DNA of 64,000 nucleotides, from contig CAXTAK010000001.1 in the NCBI GenBank assembly GCA_964242735.1, positions 124,001-188,000 on the forward strand, given 5' to 3'. How positions within the stretch are numbered: position 1 is the first letter of the stretch; every line of letters starts with the position of its first letter. The DNA comes from CADCUY01 sp964242735 (lineage in GTDB: Bacteria; Actinomycetota; Actinomycetes; Actinomycetales; Quadrisphaeraceae). Both the position numbers and the translations under genes were made by a program. Shown piece by piece: positions 46,721-54,437 of the stretch. The notes beneath the pieces are model-generated. The model made no database searches. It was not told where the DNA came from and was given only the letters and a program-made list of their open reading frames with translations.

Positions 46721-48392
46721 GGCCGTCGCCCTCGTCCGCCCCGACAGCGCCGAGCAGCGCGGTGGCGCGGGCGATGACCGCCGTCGGGGTCCTGGCTGCC
46801 ATCCCGTCGGCGACCGCCCGTCGGAGTTCCTCGGTCGTGCCCGGGGTCCGCACAGACCACCCGAACGCGGCGAGGACCGCCGCGGCGTCCCGGCAGCCGC
46901 CGTCGACCCCGAGGTGGGGGATCCCCTTCTCGTCCATCGCGGTGCGCATCTCGCCGTACCCGTCGTTGTCCCAGACCACGAGCGTGATGGGCAGACCCAG
47001 CGCCACCGCGCTCGCGGCCTCCCCGACGGTGAAGAGCAGGCCGCCGTCACCGACCACTCCCAGCACCGGCCTGCCGGGCGCGCCGAGGGCGGCACCGACC
47101 GCCATGGGCAGAGCGGGGCCGAGCGTGCCCCAACCGGCCGGGACGAGCCACGAGCGGGGGCGGCGCGCGGGCCACACGTGCTGACCGGAGTAGCCGAGCT
47201 GCGTGGAGTCGACGACCACGACGGCGTCCTCCGGCAGCGCGGCCCCCACGGCGCCGAGCACGGCCGACAGCTCCTCCGCCTCGGGCCACCACCTGATCGC
47301 GTCGCGGACGCGGGCGGCGCGGTCGGCGCCGTCGAGCTGCGCCGCGGGCGTGGCCGCAGGCAGGTGGCCGGCCAGCGCCGACAGCGTCTCGGCGGCGTCC
47401 CCCAGCAGGGCCACGGTCGCCGCGGTCGCGCTGTGCAGGTTGCCGGGGTCGACGTCGACGCGGATGACGGACCGCAGGTGCGGGGTGTGGGCGTAGAAGT
47501 AGTCGATGGAGCAGAACTCGGTGCCGACCGCCAGGACGAGGTCGGCAGCCTCCAGCTCACCCACCACCGCCTCGGTGGCCAGCGTGGTGCCCAGGTGCAG
47601 CGGGTGCGACTCGTCCACGGCGCCCTTGCCGTTCAGGGTGGTGACCACCGGCGCCCCGAGGGCCTCCGCGATCGCCACGGCCTCCGGGCCGGCGTCCTTC
47701 GCCCCGCCGCCCAGCAGGACGATCGGCGACCTCGCCGCGACGAGCAGCCGCGCGGCGCCCCGCACGTCCGCCGCGTCGGCGACGGGCCGGCTGACCGCGG
47801 GCACCGGGGGTCGGGCCGGCAGGGCCGCCGGTTCCTCGAGCAGGTCGACGGGCACGTCGATGTGGACGGGCCGCGGCCGCTCGGAGGTGAAGAGCGACCA
47901 GGCGTCGGACAGCGCCTCGACCAGCTCCTCGGGCGTCTCGACGCGCCGGCTCCACGCGGTGATCGACGCCATGAACGCCTGCTGGTCGGGCATCTGGTGC
48001 AGCCGGCTGCCGACACCCGGCACGGGCCTGCGCGGTGGCCCGGCGGAGAGGACGAGCAGGGGGGTCGAGTCGTGGTGGGCCTGCGCGACGGCGGTGGCGG
48101 CGTTGGTGAGCCCGGGGCCGTCGATGACGAAGGCCACTCCCGGGCGCCCGCTGACCCGGGCGTAGCCGTCGGCGGCGAAGACGCTGCCCTGCTCGTTGCG
48201 ACTCAGCACGTGCCGCACGGGGGAGTCGGGCAGGCCGCGGAACACCTCCAGCGTGTGGACGCCGGGGATGCCGAACAGCACCTCGACGCCGAAGTGCGCG
48301 AGCAGCTGCGGGATCGCCGCTCCCACGGTCGGGACGGCCGCGGGCGGGGCTCCGCGGTCGTGCGCGCCAGGGGCCGGCACCGTCTCAACCAC
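46707..48392 (-). CDS. ThDP-dependent 2-oxo-acid decarboxylase (AruI-like)
   Basis: A 561-residue thiamine-diphosphate enzyme with three domains in the pyruvate-decarboxylase order. The N-terminal domain has GIPGVHTLEVFRGLP and the catalytic Glu in RNEQGS (Glu 67). The C-terminal domain has the ThDP-Mg motif from VVGDGGLLF (about 447) to WDNDGYGEMR. It resembles, from memory, AruI (2-ketoarginine decarboxylase of Pseudomonas) more than acetolactate synthase or oxalyl-CoA decarboxylase. The neighbour encodes an amino-acid dehydrogenase, which would supply a 2-oxo acid; the product aldehyde could be taken by the ALDH at 57625. GTG 48392 overlaps the dehydrogenase by 8 nt. Confidence 0.82.
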   Translation of the reverse strand: MVETVPAPGAHDRGAPPAAVPTVGAAIPQLLAHFGVEVLFGIPGVHTLEVFRGLPDSPVRHVLSRNEQGSVFAADGYARVSGRPGVAFVIDGPGLTNAATAVAQAHHDSTPLLVLSAGPPRRPVPGVGSRLHQMPDQQAFMASITAWSRRVETPEELVEALSDAWSLFTSERPRPVHIDVPVDLLEEPAALPARPPVPAVSRPVADAADVRGAARLLVAARSPIVLLGGGAKDAGPEAVAIAEALGAPVVTTLNGKGAVDESHPLHLGTTLATEAVVGELEAADLVLAVGTEFCSIDYFYAHTPHLRSVIRVDVDPGNLHSATAATVALLGDAAETLSALAGHLPAATPAAQLDGADRAARVRDAIRWWPEAEELSAVLGAVGAALPEDAVVVVDSTQLGYSGQHVWPARRPRSWLVPAGWGTLGPALPMAVGAALGAPGRPVLGVVGDGGLLFTVGEAASAVALGLPITLVVWDNDGYGEMRTAMDEKGIPHLGVDGGCRDAAAVLAAFGWSVRTPGTTEELRRAVADGMAARTPTAVIARATALLGAVGADEGDGRARP

Positions 48393-49500
48393 GCCGGTCG
48401 CTCGACGCGGCGCTCATCGCGGCGATGTTGGCCTCCGACAGGAGCAGCGCGGCACGCCAGTACGGCACCCGCTCCTCGGCGGCGATCCGGAACGTCTCCA
48501 GGGTGCGGTCGAAGATGCTGTCGACGAACGCGTGCGCCCGCTCGTGGTCGAGCTGCGCCGGGATCGGGCGCTGCATCACCTGGTCGTCGTAGACCAGGGC
48601 CCCGGCGTTGGCGATGAAGTCCTGCGCGTACACGTGGCCGGCGTCCTGGAGGCGGTCGGCGACATCGGTCGAGGCGAAGGCGTTGTTGGCGGCTCCCGCC
48701 ACGACCTTCGCGCGGATCTCACCGACGTTCTGCTCGTGGATGGCGTCACCGAGGGCGCACGGGGCGAAGACGTCGACCTCGAGGGCGTGGATGCGGTCGG
48801 GCTCCGCGACCGCCACCCCGAGCTCGTCGACAGCCGCCTGGACGCGGGCGGCGGCGATGTCGGCCACGGTGACGACGGCCCCCTGCTGCACCAGCAGCCG
48901 GGCCAGCTTCATGCCGACCATGCCCAGCCCCTGCACCGCGACGCTCCGGCCCTCGACCGAGGGAGCGCCGTAGGCGTGCTGGCAGCTCGCGCGCACGGCG
49001 TTCAGCACCCCCTGGGCGACGGACAGCGAGAGGTCACCGGGGCCGCCCATGTCCTCCGGGACCGCGACGAGGTGGTCCGTGCCCCGACCGACCTCCGCCA
49101 TGTCGCCCACGTTCGTGCCGACGTCCTCGCCGACCCAGTACTCGCCCTGCTGGTGGACGAACTCACCGAAGCGGCGCAGCAGCTCGGGGGTCTTGTCGCG
49201 TGCGGGGTCGCCGATGATGACCGACTTCGCCCCGCCGATGCGCATGGAGATGCCGCCGTACTTGTACGTCATGGCGCGGGCCAGGCGGGCCGCGTCGCGG
49301 GCCGCGTCCAGCTCGCTCGCGTAGGGCTTCATCCGCGTGCCGCCGGCAGCGCGCCCGTCGATGGTCGTGTGCACCGCCAGCACCGCGCGCAGCCCCGTCG
49401 CCTCGTCGCGCCAGAAGAGGAGCTTCTCGCCGCCGGTGGCCTCGAGCAGCTGGTGGGGCCCGGGCTGGGTGCTGGCCGCTGCGGCGGCGGTGGTCGTCAT
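48385..49500 (-). CDS. Leu/Val/Phe-type NAD-dependent amino-acid dehydrogenase
   Basis: A 371-residue enzyme that deaminates an amino acid to the 2-oxo acid, or the reverse. The catalytic region shows GGTRM (53-57), Lys 80 in AMTYK and IGGAK (88-92), where Leu and Phe dehydrogenases usually read GGGK. The Rossmann loop is GLGMVGM (about 214-220). A Gly-to-Ala change near the active Lys and a 15-residue extension at each end suggest a substrate other than leucine. ATG 49500 overlaps the CoA-transferase stop (ATGA). Confidence 0.85.
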   Translation of the reverse strand: MTTTAAAAASTQPGPHQLLEATGGEKLLFWRDEATGLRAVLAVHTTIDGRAAGGTRMKPYASELDAARDAARLARAMTYKYGGISMRIGGAKSVIIGDPARDKTPELLRRFGEFVHQQGEYWVGEDVGTNVGDMAEVGRGTDHLVAVPEDMGGPGDLSLSVAQGVLNAVRASCQHAYGAPSVEGRSVAVQGLGMVGMKLARLLVQQGAVVTVADIAAARVQAAVDELGVAVAEPDRIHALEVDVFAPCALGDAIHEQNVGEIRAKVVAGAANNAFASTDVADRLQDAGHVYAQDFIANAGALVYDDQVMQRPIPAQLDHERAHAFVDSIFDRTLETFRIAAEERVPYWRAALLLSEANIAAMSAASSDRRG

Positions 49501-50711
49501 GAAGGTGTGCTCCTCGGGGGGTGCGGGGGGAGGTGGTCGGCGGTGGTCCTCAACGGCTCGGCCAGGAGCGCCGCGAGGTCGTCGTTGTGCTCGCCGAGGC
49601 GCGGGGCGGTGCGGGGGACCGTGACCGACCCGCGCACGCGCACCCCCGCGCCGAGGGTCCGGAAGCCGTCGGCCTCGGTGGGCACGAGACCCCTGGCCTC
49701 CGCCTGCGGGTGTGCCAGCGCCTCCGCCACCGTCTGCACGGGGCTGCACGGCACGCCGGCAGCGCCGAGCAGCTCGAGGGCGTCCGCGGCGACCATGGTG
49801 CCCAGAACCCTCCCCAGCTCCTGCTCGAGCACCTCTCGGTGGGTGCCGCGGAGCTCGTCGCTGGCGAAGCGCGGGTCAGCGAGCAGGTCGCGCAGGCCCA
49901 GGGCGCCCACGAGGCGGCCGAAGACCGCGTCGTTGGCCGCGGCGATCCCGATGGGGCCGGTGGCGGTGTCGAAGACGCCGAAGGGGGCGCTGGAGGCGTG
50001 GTGGCGACCGGTGGGGCCCACGTCCGCACCGGTGATGAGGTGGTTCATCGCCGGGTTCTCCAGGATCGAGACCAGGCCGTCGAACATCGCGACGTCGACG
50101 TGCTGACCGCGGCCGGTCCGGTCGCGGTCGTGGAGGGCGGCCAGCGCGCCGATCACCCCGTACAGGCCCGGGACGATGTCACCGACGCTGACGCCGACCC
50201 GGACGCCGGGCCCGCCGTCGGGACCGGTGATGGAGACGAGGCCCGACATCGCCTGGACGATCAGGTCGTAGGCGGGGGACTGCGTCAGCGGCCCGGTGTG
50301 GCCGTAGCCGCTGATGGAGACCACCACCAGGCGCGGATTGATCTCCAGGAGCTCCGCCGGGCTCGCGAAGAGCCGGGCCAGGACCCCGGGCCGGAAGTTC
50401 TCCAGCAGCACGTCCGAGCGGAGCACCAGCTGGTGCAGGACCCGCTTGTCCTCCTCGCTCTTCAGGTCGAGCGTGATGCCGCGCTTGTTGCGGTTCAGCA
50501 GCCGGTAGTCACCGCTGACGCCCTCGTGGAAGGGGCCGAAGTGCCGGCTGTCGTCGCCACCGGGCGGCTCGACCTTGATCACCTCGGCACCGAGGTCGGC
50601 CAGGACCCTCCCGCAGAAGGGGCCGGAGTGGACGCGACCCAGGTCGAGCACGCGGATCCCGGCGAGGCCGCCGTGCTCCGGAGGTCCGCCGTCATGACGG
50701 GGCTGCTGCAC
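49497..50711 (-). CDS. CaiB/BaiF-family (class III) CoA-transferase
   Basis: A 404-residue enzyme that moves CoA between carboxylic acids. It begins with RVLDLGRVHSGPFCGRVLADLGAEVIKVEPP (about 20-50), has NRNKRGITLDL, and places the catalytic Asp in PAYDLIVQAMSG (about 150). GTG 50711 is chosen because AGGAGGAGGT stands 4 nt upstream. It is the first gene of the minus-strand operon after iclR and is preceded by operator site B. It should activate the acid made from the pathway before the hydratase step. Confidence 0.9.
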   Translation of the reverse strand: MQQPRHDGGPPEHGGLAGIRVLDLGRVHSGPFCGRVLADLGAEVIKVEPPGGDDSRHFGPFHEGVSGDYRLLNRNKRGITLDLKSEEDKRVLHQLVLRSDVLLENFRPGVLARLFASPAELLEINPRLVVVSISGYGHTGPLTQSPAYDLIVQAMSGLVSITGPDGGPGVRVGVSVGDIVPGLYGVIGALAALHDRDRTGRGQHVDVAMFDGLVSILENPAMNHLITGADVGPTGRHHASSAPFGVFDTATGPIGIAAANDAVFGRLVGALGLRDLLADPRFASDELRGTHREVLEQELGRVLGTMVAADALELLGAAGVPCSPVQTVAEALAHPQAEARGLVPTEADGFRTLGAGVRVRGSVTVPRTAPRLGEHNDDLAALLAEPLRTTADHLPPHPPRSTPS

Positions 50712-50761
50712 AGGACCTCCTCCTGCTCCGGGCTGCGTCGACTCGGGCGAAGTGACGAGTG

Positions 50762-50778
50762 CACCCACTATGTGGGTG
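50762..50778. promoter_or_regulatory. Candidate IclR operator, site B, with promoter of the CoA-transferase operon
   Basis: CACCCACTATGTGGGTG is a perfect palindrome with a 3-nt centre. On the minus strand it contains CATAGT (50772-50767), a possible -10 for the CoA-transferase gene whose start lies 51 nt downstream. Binding here would block transcription. Confidence 0.55.
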
Positions 50779-50780
50779 GA

Positions 50781-51656
50781 TCACATGCTCCTGCCGCCGT
50801 CCGCACCTGTCAAGGCGCTCGACCCCCGTGCGCGGCCGGAGCGATGTGCGGCCCGGCCGGCGCGCTCCCGCCCGGCGAGCGAGCCGGCGAGGCGGGCGGC
50901 GTGCTCCACCACCACGGGGACCAGGTCGCGGAGGTCGTCGTCGGTGAAGTCCCCCTCCGGGCCGGCGATGCTCAACCCGCCCCACAGCCGGCCGTCCGGG
51001 AGGAGGACCGGGGCGGCGATGGCGGCTGCGCCGGCGTCGACCTCGCCGCGGGTGACGACGTAGCCGTCGGCGCGGGCCCGGGCGATCGCGCCCCGGACCT
51101 GCGCGGCGTCCAGCACCTGCCCTGACGGCAGGGTCCACGCGCGGCCGGGGTCCAGCACGTGTCGCAGCACCCGCTCCGACAGCCACGGCATCAGGACGCG
51201 GCCCGAGGCCCCTCCCACCAGCGGCAGCAGCCGGCCGGGGGCGAAGGAGAGCCGGATGGGGCGCGGGCTGTCGACCGCGTGCACGCACAGCGCCGACAGG
51301 CCGGTCCGCATGGTGAGCAGCGACGTCTGCTGCGCCGACCGGGTCAGCGACCGCATCACGGGGTCCACGAACGGCACGACGTCGCGCTGGAGGCGGTTGT
51401 GGACGGTCGTCCCCAGTTCGAGCAGCCGCAGGCCGAGCTGCACCTCCCCGCGGGTGTCCCGGTCGACCAGCCCCGCTGCCTCGAGGGTCTGCAGCAACCG
51501 GTACAGGTTCGACTGGGGCAGGCCCAGCCGCTCGCCCAGGTCGTTCACCGCGATGGCGTCCTCCTCGTCGCGCAGCGCGAAGAGGAGGTTCAGGGCGCGA
51601 CCGAGCACCTGGGTCCCCATGATGTCCGGCAGTGGTGCTTCCTCGTCGACCCGCAC
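50781..51656 (-). CDS. IclR-family transcriptional regulator
   Basis: A 291-residue DNA-binding regulator. The N-terminal winged helix spans about residues 12-75 (VLGRALNLLFALRDEED, then NDLGERLGLPQSNLYRLLQTLEAAGLVDRD). The C-terminal GAF-like effector domain (about 90-260) ends with a typical ISIAGPEGDFT-like segment (LSIAGPEGDFTDDD). GTG 51656 is proposed; ATG 51620 would be shorter and the open frame continues upstream. It lies between two operons whose promoters carry similar palindromes, so it probably represses both, and the importer at 42.6 kb. The inducer is unknown. Confidence 0.88.
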   Translation of the reverse strand: MRVDEEAPLPDIMGTQVLGRALNLLFALRDEEDAIAVNDLGERLGLPQSNLYRLLQTLEAAGLVDRDTRGEVQLGLRLLELGTTVHNRLQRDVVPFVDPVMRSLTRSAQQTSLLTMRTGLSALCVHAVDSPRPIRLSFAPGRLLPLVGGASGRVLMPWLSERVLRHVLDPGRAWTLPSGQVLDAAQVRGAIARARADGYVVTRGEVDAGAAAIAAPVLLPDGRLWGGLSIAGPEGDFTDDDLRDLVPVVVEHAARLAGSLAGRERAGRAAHRSGRARGSSALTGADGGRSM

Positions 51657-51728
51657 GTCTCCCGCTCTCGTCGTCGGACCACCATCGTGGCAGCAGCCGC
51701 AGCGGGCGAGCTGCAGGGATGCGGCCTG

Positions 51729-51757
51729 TTGACACCCCGGGCGCGCGACCGTAACGT
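51729..51757 (+). promoter_or_regulatory. Promoter of the amidohydrolase operon
   Basis: TTGACA (51729-51734) and TAACGT (51752-51757) are 17 nt apart, the best promoter match in the window. The start point would be near 51764. Confidence 0.65.
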
Positions 51758-51768
51758 CCCGCGACAAC

Positions 51769-51785
51769 TTCCCACTAAGTGAGAG
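51769..51785. promoter_or_regulatory. Candidate IclR operator, site C
   Basis: TTCCCACTAAGTGAGAG has inner arms CACT and AGTG that pair exactly (around position 51777) and shares CCCACTA with site B. It lies just downstream of the predicted start point, a place typical for repression. Confidence 0.55.
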
Positions 51786-51799
51786 CGATGGAGGCTCGC

Positions 51800-53167
51800 G
51801 TGACCGTGCCCTGTGATCTGGCCGTCCGCGGGCAGGTGGTGACGCCGAACGCCGTGGTCGCGGCGACGGTGCGCGTCACCGGTGGCTCGATCGCCGAGGT
51901 GGTGGCCGTCGACGGGGGCGGTGCGGACGTCGCGGGCGCGGCGACGGTGCTGAACGTCGGCGATGCCTACGTGCTGCCCGGGGCGGTCGACGCGCACGTG
52001 CACTGCCTGAGCTCCACGGCGGAGGGCGTCGAGGCCGCGACCCGCTCCGCCCTGGCGGGCGGCGTCACGACCGTCGTCGAGATGCCCTACGACGCCGGTG
52101 CGCCGGTCAACAGCCCCGAGCGCATGTCCGCCAAGGCCGAGGTGGTCGAGGCGACCGCCCACACCGACACGGCGCTGCTGGCCACGGTCGACCCGGTCGG
52201 CGGGGCCGCCGCCGTCGCCGACCTGGTGGCCGCCGGGGCCTGCGGCTTCAAGCTCTCGCTGTTCGACACCGACGCCCTGCGCTTCCCGCGCATCCCCGAC
52301 GTCGAGCTGCTCGAGGTGCTCGCGGCCATCGCGGCCGCCGACAGCGTGGCGTGCTTCCACGCCGAGAACGACGAGATCATCAAACCCCTCATCGCCCGCT
52401 CGCTGGCGAGCGGTCGGACCACCCCGATGGACCACGTGGCCTCCAGGCCCCCCGTCAGCGAGACCGAGGCGGTGCTGAAGGCCGCCGAGTTCGCGCACTC
52501 GACCGCGTGCCGGGTGCACTTCTGCCACCTCAGCCTGGGTCGCTCGCTCGACCTGGTGTCGTGGTACAGCTCTCAGGGGTTGGACGCCACCGCCGAGACC
52601 TGCGCGCACTACCTGACGTTCACCGAGCGCGACATGGCCCGGGCGGGGTCGCGCCTGAAGATCAACCCGCCGCTGCGGCCGCCGGCCGACACGGACGCCC
52701 TGTGGGCCGGCGTCGCCTCGGGCGCCGTCGACGTCGTGGCCTCGGACCACGCCCCGTGGCCGCTCGCCGACAAGACCCGGCCCAACGTCTTCGAGAACCA
52801 CTCCGGCGTGCCGGGGGTGGAGACGCTGGTGCCGCTGGTGCTCGGCCAGGGCCTCGCCCGCGGCGTGCCGGTCGAGGTCCTCGCCCGGGCGCTGGCGACG
52901 AACCCCGCGCAGCGCTTCCGCCTGCCGCGCAAGGGAGCGGTCGCGCCCGGCATGGACGCCGACCTCCTCGTCTGGGACCCGGCCGGGTCGAGCGTGGTCG
53001 ACCAGGACCGGCTGCAGTCCAACGCCGGGTGGAGCCCCTACCACGGCGTCGCGCTGCAGGGACGCCTCAGCCACGTCGTGGCGCGCGGTGAGGTCGTCCT
53101 GGACGGCGACGGCCTGCGCAGCCGGCCGGGTCGGGGCACCCGGCTGCTGCCCGAGGCGGCGGCGTGA
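51800..53167 (+). CDS. Cyclic amidohydrolase (hydantoinase/allantoinase/dihydropyrimidinase family)
   Basis: A 455-residue metal-dependent hydrolase that opens a cyclic amide. Ligands of the two-metal site are all present: DAHVH (His 66 and 68), Lys 151 in GFKLS (to be carbamylated), His 187 in CFHAEN, His 243 in HFCHLS and Asp 316 in SDHAP. The substrate is unclear; allantoin, hydantoins and dihydropyrimidines are all possible. A carbamoylase gene follows with a 4-nt overlap, so an N-carbamoyl amino acid is the likely product. GTG 51800 is chosen because GGAGG lies 5 nt upstream; ATG 51788 is an alternative. Confidence 0.88.
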   Translation: MTVPCDLAVRGQVVTPNAVVAATVRVTGGSIAEVVAVDGGGADVAGAATVLNVGDAYVLPGAVDAHVHCLSSTAEGVEAATRSALAGGVTTVVEMPYDAGAPVNSPERMSAKAEVVEATAHTDTALLATVDPVGGAAAVADLVAAGACGFKLSLFDTDALRFPRIPDVELLEVLAAIAAADSVACFHAENDEIIKPLIARSLASGRTTPMDHVASRPPVSETEAVLKAAEFAHSTACRVHFCHLSLGRSLDLVSWYSSQGLDATAETCAHYLTFTERDMARAGSRLKINPPLRPPADTDALWAGVASGAVDVVASDHAPWPLADKTRPNVFENHSGVPGVETLVPLVLGQGLARGVPVEVLARALATNPAQRFRLPRKGAVAPGMDADLLVWDPAGSSVVDQDRLQSNAGWSPYHGVALQGRLSHVVARGEVVLDGDGLRSRPGRGTRLLPEAAA

Positions 53168-54399
53168 GCCTGGCCGCGGGCGAGGAGAGCACCGAGCGGC
53201 TGGCGTCGGGCGTCGCCGGGCTGGCCGAGGTCCGCGACGGTGACGCGCCGGGGTGGACGCGTCGCGCCCTCACCGAGGAGGCCACCGCGGGGCGCGACGA
53301 CGTCCAGCGCCGCATGCGGGCCGCTGGGCTCGAGTGCTGGCTCGACTCGGCCGGCAACCTGATCGGCAGGCTGCCGGGTCGCAGCGGCGGGCCGGCGCTG
53401 GTGACCGGCTCGCACACCGACACGGTCCTCGGCGGCGGGAGGTTCGACGGCGTCATCGGCGTCCTGGGAGCGCTGGAGGCCGTCGAGCTGCTCCAGGCCG
53501 CCGGCCACCACCTGGAGCACGACCTGCTCGTCGTCGACTTCTACGGCGAGGAGGCCAACGACTTCGGCCTCAGCTGCCTGGGCAGTCGCGCCCTGGCCGG
53601 CACGCTGACCCCCGAGCACCTGAGCCGCACCGACGCCCAGGGCCGCACGCTCGGCGCTGCCCTGCAGGCGGTCGGCATCGACCCGCACGCCGCCCTGTCG
53701 CACCGCTGGCGCCGGCAGGACCTGCACGCCTTCGTCGAGCTCCACATCGAGCAGGGTCCGGTGCTGGAGCAGGCCGGCTGCGCGGTCGGGGTCGTCACCG
53801 CCATCGCCGCCATCGCCAGGGCGGAGCTGGTCTTCCACGGCCGGCGCGACCACGGCGGCACGATGCCGGTGGCCCTGCGGCACGACGCGGCCTGCGCCGC
53901 CGCCGAGGCGGTGCTGGCCGTCGAGCAGCTGGGCCAGGACGGCGGCATCGGCCTGGCCGGCCAGATGGTGGTCTCGCCCGGTGCGGCCAACGTGGTGCCC
54001 GACCTGGTGCGGCTGACCACGGAGTTCCGCAGCACGGACGTGACGTGGATGGACCAGCGCCACCAGGCGTTCGAGGCCGCCGCGCGCGAGGCGGCCGAGC
54101 GCCGGGGGGTCGCGGTGGAGATCGACTGGATCTCCGGCGAGCCGCGGGTGGTGATGGACGACGGGCCGTCGTCCGCCGTCCGCCGCGCCGCGTCGGCCAC
54201 CGGGCACACCGTGATGTCGCTGCCCAGCGGAGCCGGACACGACACCGTGCAGATGGCCAACCTCACCGAGGTGGGCATGGTCTTCGTGCCGTCGGTGGGC
54301 GGGCGCAGCCACTGCCCCGAGGAGCTCACCGACGCCGCCGACGTCGCCGCCGGCGTCCACGTTCTCGCCCAGACCCTGCTCGAGCTCGACCGCGCTTGA
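53164..54399 (+). CDS. M20F N-carbamoyl-L-amino-acid hydrolase / allantoate amidohydrolase-like
   Basis: A 411-residue zinc enzyme that removes the carbamoyl group from an N-carbamoyl amino acid (or allantoate), giving the amino acid, CO2 and ammonia. Ligands: GSHTDTV (His about 81), GGRFDG (Asp about 92), FYGEEANDFG (Glu pair about 126-127), LHIEQGP (His about 196) and GRSHCPEE (His about 382). RDHGGTMP in the small domain is typical of the dimer interface. GTG 53164 overlaps the preceding gene by 4 nt. In the thiourocanate-type scheme it would act on N-carbamoyl-glutamate. Confidence 0.88.
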   Translation: MSLAAGEESTERLASGVAGLAEVRDGDAPGWTRRALTEEATAGRDDVQRRMRAAGLECWLDSAGNLIGRLPGRSGGPALVTGSHTDTVLGGGRFDGVIGVLGALEAVELLQAAGHHLEHDLLVVDFYGEEANDFGLSCLGSRALAGTLTPEHLSRTDAQGRTLGAALQAVGIDPHAALSHRWRRQDLHAFVELHIEQGPVLEQAGCAVGVVTAIAAIARAELVFHGRRDHGGTMPVALRHDAACAAAEAVLAVEQLGQDGGIGLAGQMVVSPGAANVVPDLVRLTTEFRSTDVTWMDQRHQAFEAAAREAAERRGVAVEIDWISGEPRVVMDDGPSSAVRRAASATGHTVMSLPSGAGHDTVQMANLTEVGMVFVPSVGGRSHCPEELTDAADVAAGVHVLAQTLLELDRA

Positions 54400-54437
54400 C
54401 ACCCCGTGCCGCACCCGGCGTTGCCCAGGAGGACCCC

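Noticed and set aside
46707..50711. Oxalate pathway (formyl-CoA transferase plus oxalyl-CoA decarboxylase)
   Set aside because: A CaiB gene and a ThDP enzyme are both present, but the ThDP enzyme fits AruI-like decarboxylases better and an amino-acid dehydrogenase lies between them.
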